NCBI GenBank assembly: GCA_016765335.1
Contig: JAESQE010000453.1
Location: 1 to 7,034 of the forward strand
DNA length: 7,034 nucleotides
Direction: 5' to 3'
DNA from: Planctomycetaceae bacterium
GTDB taxonomy: Bacteria > Planctomycetota > Planctomycetia > Planctomycetales > Planctomycetaceae
Shown: in pieces, positions 1-7,034 of the stretch
Layout: each line of letters opens with the position of its first letter
Numbering within the stretch: position 1 is the first letter of the stretch
Program-made: the position numbers and the translations under genes
Notes under the pieces: generated by a model
The model's database searches: none
What the model was told of the DNA's origin: nothing
Seen by the model: only the letters and a program-made list of their open reading frames with translations

Positions 1-578
1 ACAGAACCTTCCCCGCCACAGTTCGGGCAAGGAGCCTGCATGCGGAAAAATCCCTGATTCTGAACAACCTGTCCTGCCCCCTTGCAATAATCACATGTCA
101 CTGGAGAAGTGCCAGGCTTAGCCCCTGATCCATCACAAACACTGCAATGCTTTTGACGCTTAATCTCAATTGTTTTTTTACAACCAAATGCAGCTTCTAG
201 AAGATCGAGTTCTAAGGATGTTTGAAGATGACTTCCCCGCTTAACGCCACGCGATCTTCCACCTCGACGTCCACCACCAAAACCAAAAATATCACCAAAG
301 GCTTCGAAAATATCTCCGACGTCATGGAATTGACTGCCCCCGGCTCCTGCTCCCAATCCAGCATGCCCATAACGGTCATATTTGGATCGTTTCTCGGTAT
401 TGCTTAAAATCTCGTAGGCTTCAGATGCTTCTTTGAAACGACCAACAGCTTCATCATCCCCCGGATTGCGGTCCGGATGATTCTTAATCGCAATCTTGCG
501 ATACACCTTCTTAATTTCAATAACGGTCGCCTCACGGGTAACCCCAAGCACTTCGTAATAATCCCGTTTCTCTGCCAT
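1..578 (-). CDS. dnaJ: DnaJ (Hsp40) co-chaperone, 3' end beyond the window
   Basis: Cytoplasmic co-chaperone that delivers unfolded clients to DnaK and stimulates its ATPase. The 192 visible residues read without interruption from an ATG at 576-578. The J domain covers about residues 5-70, with the essential HPD at 34-36. A Gly/Phe-rich linker follows (about 71-105, with GFGGG near 99-103). The zinc-finger region shows three of the four expected CxxCxGxG motifs, starting at C145, C162 and C184; the fourth and the rest of the client-binding domain lie past the left edge. A Shine-Dalgarno-like AGGA sits just upstream of the ATG. The gene lies downstream of groEL2 in the same direction, but a strong intrinsic terminator separates them, so it probably has its own promoter in 579-648; I see no good sigma-70 match there. 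The family call is secure. CbpA-type proteins lack the zinc finger and are excluded. Confidence 0.97.
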   Translation of the reverse strand, partial: MAEKRDYYEVLGVTREATVIEIKKVYRKIAIKNHPDRNPGDDEAVGRFKEASEAYEILSNTEKRSKYDRYGHAGLGAGAGGSQFHDVGDIFEAFGDIFGFGGGRRGGRSRGVKRGSHLQTSLELDLLEAAFGCKKTIEIKRQKHCSVCDGSGAKPGTSPVTCDYCKGAGQVVQNQGFFRMQAPCPNCGGEGS

Positions 579-605
579 CTTGTCCTGCTTTGTCTGCGTG
601 GTGAA

Positions 606-630
606 CGCGAAGCCTACTAAGCGTTTCGCG
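606..630. repeat. Inverted repeat upstream of dnaJ
   Basis: CGCGAA (606-611) and TTCGCG (625-630) form a 6-bp inverted repeat around a 13-base centre. On the minus strand two further GC pairs can form inside after a two-base bulge. It lies between the groEL2 terminator and the dnaJ start, so it could be a 5' leader hairpin of dnaJ or a protein binding site. It does not match the CIRCE consensus. The function is inference only. Confidence 0.35.
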
Positions 631-648
631 ATTCAGAGCAACGTACCA

Positions 649-687
649 TAAAAAAAGGGTCATCGTTTTTCCCGATGACCCTTTTGT
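649..687 (-). terminator. Strong intrinsic terminator after groEL2
   Basis: A perfect 13-bp inverted repeat pairs 653-665 with 673-685 around a 7-base loop; the core stem is GGGTCATCG/CGATGACCC. Read on the minus strand, the stem runs into seven consecutive T residues (650-656), a textbook Rho-independent terminator about 60 bp after the groEL2 stop. The stem flanks are A/T-rich on both sides, so it could also work on the plus strand, but no plus-strand gene is seen. It should end the groEL1-groES-groEL2 transcript before dnaJ. Confidence 0.9.
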
Positions 688-747
688 AACAAATCTGCAC
701 ATCTATGAATCAACGATTCAATTCAAAAGATTTTTCTCCGATCAATA

Positions 748-2358
748 TCAGCGAACAGAACCTTCAGCAGCCTTAGAGGCTTTTTCATCGCCGGTGTTCG
801 TAATTAAAACCTGAGTGGTCAACATCAAACCGGAAATTGAAGCTGCGTTCTTCAAAGCCGTTTTCACAACTTTAGCAGGATCAATAATCCCTTTTTCGAC
901 CATGTTGCCGTATTCGCCTTTTTTGGCATCGTAGCCTTCATTTGCTTTCATGCCCAAAACTTCGTCGGCAATCACTGCACCATCTTGTCCACAGTTTTCA
1001 GCAATTTGACGAATCGGAGCTTGCAAAGCACGAGCAATAATCTCAACACCAATCTGCTCGTCTCCACCCAAGTCCAATTTGCGAACCGGAGCAATACAAC
1101 GAAGAAGTGCAACTCCACCACCAGCAAGAACTCCCTCTTCCACAGCTGCACGGGTCGCATGCAAAGCATCTTCCATACGAGCTTTCGTCTGCTTCATCTC
1201 AGTTTCGGTAGCAGCACCGACAGAAATGATAGCCACTCCACCGGTGATCTTTGCGAGTCGTTCCTGGAACTTCTCCCGATCATAATCACTGTCATTATTT
1301 TCGATGTGATTACGAATTTGCTGAATTCGAGCCTGGATCGCTGATTGCTCGCCTGCCCCTTCGATGATCGTGCAGGAATCTTTGGTGATTTCGATTCGTC
1401 GAGCTTGGCCCAACTGCTCTATTTCAACACTTTCGAGTTGAATACCAAGATCTTCTGAAATCAATTCGCCACCAGTCAGAACAGCGATATCGCCAAGCAT
1501 TGCTTTGCGACGATCACCAAAACCAGGAGCTTTGACAGCAGAAACATTAAGCACGCCACGAAGCTTATTAACAACCAATGCTGTCAAAGGCTCGCCATCA
1601 ACGTCTTCTGCAATAATCAGCAGAGGCTTGCCAGTCTGAGAAACTTTTTCCAGAATCGGCACAATGTCTCGTAGTGTAGAAATCTTCTTCTCAACCAGAA
1701 GAATGTATGCGTCTTCAAGAACGCAGCTCATAGACTCCGGCTCATTGACGAAGTAAGGAGAAATATACCCCTTATCGAACTGCATACCTTCAGCAAGTTC
1801 GAGAGTCGTTTCGTTGGCTTTGCCTTCTTCAACGGTAATCACACCATCACGGCCGACTTTTTCCATTGCTTCAGCAATAAGCTTTCCGATCGAAGGATCG
1901 TTGTTAGCTGAAATCGATCCAATGCTGGCAACTTCCGATTTTTCGGAAACTGGTTTTGCCATCTGGTCCAGTTTGGTGACAGCGACTTCAACTGCCTTTT
2001 CGATTCCACGACGCACAACCGTTGGGTTCGCTCCCATGGAAATGCTTCGCAAGCCTTCTTCGTAGATTGCTCTAGCGAGAACGGTTGCTGTGGTTGTTCC
2101 ATCACCAGCAATATCACTGGTTTTAGAAGCGACTTCGTTGACCAGTTTGGCTCCCATGTTTTCAAATGGGTCTGCCAGGTCAACTTCTTTACTAACAGTC
2201 ACGCCATCCTTGGTCACCACTGGGTTCCCAAAGCTTTTATCGATAATAACATTTCGTCCTGTCGGTCCCATAGTAACGGCGACAGTTTCGGATAATGTTC
2301 GAACCCCACGCTTCAATTTGATGCGGGCCTGATCCGAAAAGAGCATTTGCTTGGCCAC
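748..2358 (-). CDS. groEL: Chaperonin GroEL, second paralogue (no GGM tail)
   Basis: 60-kDa chaperonin: a double-ring ATPase that encloses unfolded proteins under a GroES lid in the cytoplasm. It is 536 residues and full length (E. coli GroEL 548). Conserved residues seen are D51, the GDGTTT nucleotide motif at 85-90 with D86, and D397 in MEDALHATR (the E. coli D398 equivalent needed for ATP hydrolysis). GGGVAL follows at 413-418. The apical client and GroES site is canonical: Y198, Y202 and F203, and LVVN near 261-264. The start is GTG at 2356-2358, giving MAK..., with GAGGAG (complement of 2368-2373) nine bases upstream; the ATG at codon 5 is a less likely start. The C-terminus ends in a short polar tail ([12 protein letters not shown]) with no Gly-Gly-Met repeats, unlike the upstream paralogue. 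The stop is TGA and an intrinsic terminator follows. Family call certain; division of labour between paralogues is inferred. Confidence 0.98.
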   Translation of the reverse strand: MAKQMLFSDQARIKLKRGVRTLSETVAVTMGPTGRNVIIDKSFGNPVVTKDGVTVSKEVDLADPFENMGAKLVNEVASKTSDIAGDGTTTATVLARAIYEEGLRSISMGANPTVVRRGIEKAVEVAVTKLDQMAKPVSEKSEVASIGSISANNDPSIGKLIAEAMEKVGRDGVITVEEGKANETTLELAEGMQFDKGYISPYFVNEPESMSCVLEDAYILLVEKKISTLRDIVPILEKVSQTGKPLLIIAEDVDGEPLTALVVNKLRGVLNVSAVKAPGFGDRRKAMLGDIAVLTGGELISEDLGIQLESVEIEQLGQARRIEITKDSCTIIEGAGEQSAIQARIQQIRNHIENNDSDYDREKFQERLAKITGGVAIISVGAATETEMKQTKARMEDALHATRAAVEEGVLAGGGVALLRCIAPVRKLDLGGDEQIGVEIIARALQAPIRQIAENCGQDGAVIADEVLGMKANEGYDAKKGEYGNMVEKGIIDPAKVVKTALKNAASISGLMLTTQVLITNTGDEKASKAAEGSVR

Positions 2359-2367
2359 GATTCGTGT

Positions 2368-2373
2368 CTCCTC
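2368..2373 (-). promoter_or_regulatory. Ribosome binding site fixing the groEL2 GTG start
   Basis: The minus-strand GAGGAG lies nine bases before the GTG at 2356-2358. It supports the non-ATG start, which restores the normal GroEL N-terminus MAK. A perfect TATAAT (complement of 2376-2381) sits immediately upstream, but a promoter there would start transcription inside this ribosome binding site. Confidence 0.75.
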
Positions 2374-2519
2374 AAATTATACATCGCCGAAAAACTATTT
2401 TATCAATGGTTCTCGACTGGAAATCGGCTTTACCGTATTACAATTTTGATCTGCTGATTGATTCAACCAACAATCAAGTGCACATGACCATAACAGCCAT
2501 GCACACTCTATTTTTTGAA

Positions 2520-2807
2520 CTACACAACCTTTGCGAGGATGTCACTTTCTCGCAGGATTTTGTACTCTTTGCCATCAACTTCAATATCTGTTCCGCCATA
2601 TTTTCCGTACAGAACTTCGTCGCCAACGGAAACCGCAACCGCACATCGCTCGCCACTTTCAAGCAAGCGACCTGGACCAACAGCAACGGCTGTTCCGCGT
2701 TGTGGCTTTTCTTTAGCTGCATCAGGAAGAACGATACCACCAGCGGTTACTTCTTCTGCTTCCATGGCCTGAATGACTACACGATCATCGAGAGGATTCA
2801 ATTTCAT
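2520..2807 (-). CDS. groES: Co-chaperonin GroES
   Basis: 10-kDa co-chaperonin: a seven-fold ring that caps GroEL and closes the folding chamber. It is 95 residues, close to the E. coli length of 97. The N-terminal PLDDRVV strand, the mobile loop with the GroEL-binding GGIVL (about 23-27), the VGPGR turn and the C-terminal ESDILA (about 87-92) are all recognisable. The start is ATG at 2805-2807 with AAGGA about ten bases upstream; the stop is TAG. It sits between two groEL genes, with unusually long gaps of 186 bp to groEL1 and 161 bp to groEL2, so the usual groES-groEL order and tight spacing are absent. It is the only GroES in the window and presumably caps both GroELs. In the 161-bp gap to groEL2 I see only a weak inverted repeat, TTGATT/AATCAA at 2458-2477. 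Confidence 0.97.
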   Translation of the reverse strand: MKLNPLDDRVVIQAMEAEEVTAGGIVLPDAAKEKPQRGTAVAVGPGRLLESGERCAVAVSVGDEVLYGKYGGTDIEVDGKEYKILRESDILAKVV

Positions 2808-2854
2808 TTAACTAAATTCCTTATCTTTTTGAATCAAACTTTATTATATCAAAC

Positions 2855-2880
2855 CCACAGCAAGCCTTGGCTTGCTGTGG
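2855..2880 (-). other. Perfect hairpin in the groEL1-groES spacer
   Basis: CCACAGCAAGCC (2855-2866) and GGCTTGCTGTGG (2869-2880) are exact reverse complements: a 12-bp GC-rich stem, 11 bp with a 4-base loop in practice. Read on the minus strand it is followed by GGGTTTGAT, not a clean U run, so it is at best a weak terminator or attenuator. It could instead be an RNA processing or mRNA stability element that sets the groEL1 to groES ratio. A TATAAT (complement of 2843-2848) lies just downstream, 36 bases before the groES ATG, with no recognisable -35 at proper spacing. Confidence 0.7.
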
Positions 2881-2993
2881 ACAGTTTTAACGCTTTAATA
2901 ATTTCGCCAGCCAAACAACAGATGCACTTCTCAACTGCTGTTATGACCAGAGACATTTCTAAACAATTAACAACAAAACAAACAGTACGGACT

Positions 2994-4718
<1,725 letters not shown>

Positions 4719-4740
4719 TCATTTATTTCAGAGACCCAAA

Positions 4741-4746
4741 TTTATA
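4741..4746 (-). promoter_or_regulatory. Candidate -10 element for groEL1
   Basis: The minus strand has TATAAA in an AT-rich stretch, 32 bases before the groEL1 GTG. This would give a leader of about 25 bases that includes the GAGGAG site. No good TTGACA-like -35 is found at 16-18 bases, and I see no heat-shock sigma-32 consensus, so this is tentative. The surrounding ATGTATAAATTTG recurs almost unchanged before groEL2. Confidence 0.3.
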
Positions 4747-4844
4747 CATATACAATGTTCACTGCACCGATTTTTGACTTGTCATACAGACCGCCAAACA
4801 CAACCTCGGCATGCAGGAATGACATGCTATTACTATCTGTAATC

Positions 4845-5123
4845 TCAATAGAGCAACTCACATGCCAATACAAGCAATCTAAACAATCTGCCTAAAATCA
4901 CGAGAAAACACGTTCCCAAAGCAAATCCTACTCCCTGCCACCCCACGCCCCCTGCCAATTTGGCACTCAGTAACTTAGACACTCCACCTGATCCAAAAAC
5001 GCCATTGATAAAGCAAAGAAAGAAAACTAATTGAATATCATGACAGCTTCTAGTCACCGGGAACCCCACTCTTACATGCATGGGCACAGGTGGATTACGT
5101 ACACATTTCCTGGTGCCTGACAT
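4845..5123 (-). CDS. Hypothetical small hydrophobic protein (doubtful)
   Basis: A 92-codon frame from an ATG at 5121-5123; an in-frame TTG lies two codons earlier. The frame stays open upstream to a TGA at 5163-5165. The N-terminal third is basic and Cys-containing (SGTRKCVRNPPVPMHV). The remainder is Gly-rich and hydrophobic, with two possible membrane segments, one around LVFFLCFINGVFG and one at ALGTCFLVILGRLFRLLVL. There is no usable ribosome binding site. I do not recognise a family. The two halves differ so much in character that it may be the remnant of a membrane-protein gene joined to a dispersed repeat, or a chance frame. Confidence 0.25.
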   Translation of the reverse strand: MSGTRKCVRNPPVPMHVRVGFPVTRSCHDIQLVFFLCFINGVFGSGGVSKLLSAKLAGGVGWQGVGFALGTCFLVILGRLFRLLVLACELLY

Positions 5124-5252
5124 TTCCAAGGCTAGTAAGCAATTAAAACCTGCGTTGCGTGATCAATCGTGGTCTTGTACTGGCAGGTTGAAGTAAGCGT
5201 ATTTGATTCCGATCAATTCCCTGGCTGCCCCTAAGCTGGATGCGACACGGCA

Positions 5253-5588
5253 TCATGCCACATTGGGGTTCTTAGGTGGTTGGCAGTTGCGGATGTCTTG
5301 CCAATACTCTTGAACAACATCAGCGTCTATTTTCACAGGGCCACATCCAGCCCAATGGCGATCCTGTCCGTTCTTTTTCGGGCCAGAAATCCAATATTGC
5401 TCACCAGACTCCACTTCGAAATAATTAGCACCAATTCCTCGTCCACCACACGACTGGAACGCCATGCCATTAAAGTAAATCGTACGTCCGGTTTTTGAGA
5501 AAGAGACACGACCAATCCAAGCAGGTCCGTCATCTCCACTGCCTGACTTACATTCGACATACATAATTCGTGTTGAATGACCAGCCAT
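5253..5588 (-). CDS. Conserved small protein of unknown function, 111 residues
   Basis: A 111-residue soluble protein with no signal peptide or membrane segment. The ATG at 5586-5588 is preceded by an in-frame TAG and by AAGGGA at good spacing, so the start is firm. The sequence is rich in Gly, Trp and Tyr, with RIMYVECKSG near 7-16, IGRVSFSKTGRTIYF at 25-39, and a block about 62-83 containing GEQYWISGPKKNG and DRHW. From memory this pattern is a recurring small bacterial protein, usually hypothetical and sometimes mislabelled 1-deoxy-D-xylulose-5-phosphate synthase; at this length that enzyme is impossible. Cysteines are C13, C47, C82 and C102, not arranged as an obvious zinc site. The short strands and turns suggest a small beta-rich fold. 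It follows the AsmA-like gene by 48 bp (11 bp if the shifted C-terminus is real), so co-transcription is likely. No function is assigned. Confidence 0.85.
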   Translation of the reverse strand: MAGHSTRIMYVECKSGSGDDGPAWIGRVSFSKTGRTIYFNGMAFQSCGGRGIGANYFEVESGEQYWISGPKKNGQDRHWAGCGPVKIDADVVQEYWQDIRNCQPPKNPNVA

Positions 5589-5636
5589 TTTCTATTCCCT
5601 TATTGATACTCAATCCCCTGCTTCTCAAGCCACTGC

Positions 5637-6575
5637 TTACGGAAGCGGTCGCTGGGGAGGCGAAATAATCATTGGAGGAAGCAAGTTTGCAGGTCCGGCT
5701 TCGAGCACTTTGACAAATCGCTGCAAAGCATCACTGGCTCCCGAATTCACTTTCACAATCGGGACACCGATCGTCCCAGTGATATCTACAGTAAACAGGG
5801 CGGGTAAAACACCTTCCAACCTTCTGAGCACCTTAGAGACAAGATTAATACGAGAGCGACGTGGAGGACGATACACAAGGTCCAGGTCAATCGTTTTGTC
5901 AAAGCGAACATACCCTTCGCCGAGTAAACTCATGCTCTCACCAAAAAGTCCAATTTCATCGAAGATGAACTTTTCATCCCGAACACGAAACTTTGCCCGG
6001 GCATTGCGAAAGGCAGTCCCATCAGCTGGAGTCAACGAAAGTTGCTGAAACAATTTAAACATATTTGGTAGTTCGTATAATGCAGCCGGGCTGATCTGCA
6101 ATTCACCATCCCCAACGGTATTGCGAGCCGAAACAGTATCACCAGACAAATTAATGTAGCCATTCATTTCGCCACGCACATCTGCTTGTCCGTAGTTACT
6201 CTGAATCGCCCATTGCTCAAGATCTGCTCGGGAAAGAGTGCAGCGTAGTGAGTAAGGCATCGCCTGGGACCGAGCAGCAATCAGATCCAGAAACAATTCT
6301 CCTCCAAAAATCTTTCCGGAAACTCGCTCCTTACTCGATACCGTCTTCCAGCCTTCCTCTTGATCTCTTGAGGGAAACATTTTTGAGGAACCGACTTCAA
6401 TAAGATCTTTCTTAATCACAAATGGTCCTTTGATATCAGTCACTTGATATCCCATCACCCAGCAGGAAGCTAAAGCCAATTCCCCATCAGTCAGCGTAAC
6501 GGTCCCTTGACGATCCATCTTTCCGCTAAACTCGATCACTCCGCTAATATCTTTGCAATCGACTCCCAAAAACAT
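5637..6575 (-). CDS. AsmA-like envelope protein, C-terminal part of an interrupted gene
   Basis: 312 codons from an ATG at 6573-6575 to TAA. Content is typical of the C-terminal half of large AsmA/TamB-like proteins: alternating beta-strands with blocks such as DISGVIEFSGKMD, VTDIKGPFVI, GDGELQISPAALYELPN, LFGESMSLLGEGYVRFDKTIDL and VDITGTIGVPIV. AsmA-like proteins are thought to form hydrophobic beta-grooves for lipid traffic across the periplasm; that role here is inferred. The frame continues upstream through GAT GCA CAG AGT-type codons (ADQS in reverse order, i.e. SQAD when read) to the TAG at 6588-6590, and beyond it in the same frame lies the rest of the domain, so this is one gene split by a nonsense codon. 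The ATG has only a weak AGG-containing site, so independent translation is possible but not convincing. The 3' end may also be shifted: see the alternative frame at 5600-5668. It is probably a pseudogene, unless the stop is a sequence error. Confidence 0.75.
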   Translation of the reverse strand: MFLGVDCKDISGVIEFSGKMDRQGTVTLTDGELALASCWVMGYQVTDIKGPFVIKKDLIEVGSSKMFPSRDQEEGWKTVSSKERVSGKIFGGELFLDLIAARSQAMPYSLRCTLSRADLEQWAIQSNYGQADVRGEMNGYINLSGDTVSARNTVGDGELQISPAALYELPNMFKLFQQLSLTPADGTAFRNARAKFRVRDEKFIFDEIGLFGESMSLLGEGYVRFDKTIDLDLVYRPPRRSRINLVSKVLRRLEGVLPALFTVDITGTIGVPIVKVNSGASDALQRFVKVLEAGPANLLPPMIISPPQRPLP

Positions 6576-6587
6576 ATCTGCCTGACT

Positions 6588-6590
6588 CTA
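6588..6590 (-). other. In-frame premature amber codon in the AsmA-like gene
   Basis: A TAG on the minus strand lies between two halves that are in the same frame with no gap. The groEL1 and groES genes in this window both end at TAG, so TAG is an ordinary stop here and general recoding is unlikely. No readthrough or pyrrolysine-insertion structure was recognised nearby. A point mutation or a base-calling error is the simplest reading. Confidence 0.85.
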
Positions 6591-7034
6591 GACAATTTTC
6601 GCAGCCCAATCAGCTTCCACACTCTGATCACGATAATCTCCAGCCAGATTCAACCTTCCCGAGACAGAGGCAGGGGCCTCAATTTTCATGGACTCCATCA
6701 ATTGACGAAATTCATTGGGCAGCGCAGCCATGAATTCATGATCAGGAAACAAGTCATCCACTTCCAATTTATCAAAATGCAACTGCCAACCATCAATATT
6801 GGACCCAAAAGAACCTGTTGATCTAATTTCAGAAAGACCATGCACTGCTTTGAGTTCATTAAATATCACAACACCATTGAGAACACTTACTGTTGCGTCA
6901 AGTTCTGAAAGCCGCCACGGAAACGCACGAGGATTAATCTCACACTTCCGAAGATGCATGTCCGGAATCTCGATAGAAAATTCATTTCGACTGCTGCCCA
7001 GCAAGCAGTCTATTTTCACGGTCACATCAAACTC
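6588..7034 (-). CDS. AsmA-like envelope protein, upstream part, cut by a premature TAG and by the window edge
   Basis: 148 codons plus the TAG at 6588-6590, open without interruption to the right edge. A GTG at 7023-7025 could be read as a start, but the frame continues upstream (EFD...), so the true start lies outside the window. The content is beta-rich with amphipathic strands (WRLSELDATVSVLNG, GWQLHFDKLEVDDLFP, ASVSGRLNLAGDYRDQ), which fits the middle of an AsmA-like protein. It ends abruptly at ADWAAKIV, in the middle of a strand, and the family-like sequence resumes four codons after the TAG in the same frame (FLGVDCKDISG). Hence this is the upstream piece of the gene that continues at 5637-6575, not a separate protein. 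The family assignment is from sequence pattern only and would need a profile search. Confidence 0.7.
   Translation of the reverse strand, partial: EFDVTVKIDCLLGSSRNEFSIEIPDMHLRKCEINPRAFPWRLSELDATVSVLNGVVIFNELKAVHGLSEIRSTGSFGSNIDGWQLHFDKLEVDDLFPDHEFMAALPNEFRQLMESMKIEAPASVSGRLNLAGDYRDQSVEADWAAKIV

Noticed and set aside
2376..2381. Perfect TATAAT (minus strand) as a groEL2 promoter
   Set aside because: Transcription would start about seven bases later, inside the GAGGAG ribosome binding site, leaving an unusable leader.
4960..4968. TTGGCACTC resembles the left half of the CIRCE heat-shock operator
   Set aside because: No GAGTGCTAA partner follows at nine bases, and it is about 250 bp from groEL1; one half-site is not evidence of HrcA control.
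6588..6590. TAG read as a sense codon (pyrrolysine or general recoding)
   Set aside because: groEL1 and groES both end at TAG in this window, and no insertion structure was recognised; mutation or sequence error is simpler.
7023..7025. GTG as the start of the right-edge protein
   Set aside because: The frame is open upstream to the window edge and the protein content begins mid-domain, so the true start is outside the window.

Overview
The window is bacterial and most likely comes from a planctomycete (class Planctomycetia). The reasons are two diverged GroEL genes flanking one GroES next to dnaJ, a DnaJ of planctomycete type, and a large AsmA-like envelope protein. G+C looks moderate, somewhat under 50 % by eye. 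Genus cannot be fixed from the sequence alone. Every convincing gene lies on the minus strand, so transcription runs from the right edge to the left.

Right part (5253-7034): an AsmA-like envelope protein gene enters from beyond the right edge. It is broken by one in-frame TAG at 6588-6590 and may carry a second lesion, a one-base shift in a four-base homopolymer at 5654-5657. It is followed by a 111-residue conserved small protein (5253-5588) of unknown function, probably co-transcribed.

Middle (4710-5252): about 540 bp without a convincing gene. It holds a low-confidence hydrophobic reading frame, a possible dispersed-repeat remnant, and a candidate promoter for the chaperonin genes. I see no CIRCE operator.

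Left part (1-4709): a chaperone cluster in the transcription order groEL1 (GTG start, long His-rich and GGGMPGM-repeat tail), groES, groEL2 (GTG start, no GGM tail), a strong intrinsic terminator, then dnaJ, whose 3' end lies beyond the left edge. GroEL folds proteins in a cage capped by GroES. DnaJ feeds unfolded clients to DnaK. One GroES has to serve two GroELs with very different C-terminal tails, which suggests paralogue specialisation. The terminator separates the chaperonin transcript from dnaJ.

The points most worth a second look are the nonsense-split AsmA-like gene with its possible second frameshift, the contrast between the two GroEL tails, and a near-identical element upstream of both groEL genes. 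I found no CRISPR array, tRNA, rRNA, insertion sequence or clearly new defence or metabolic system.
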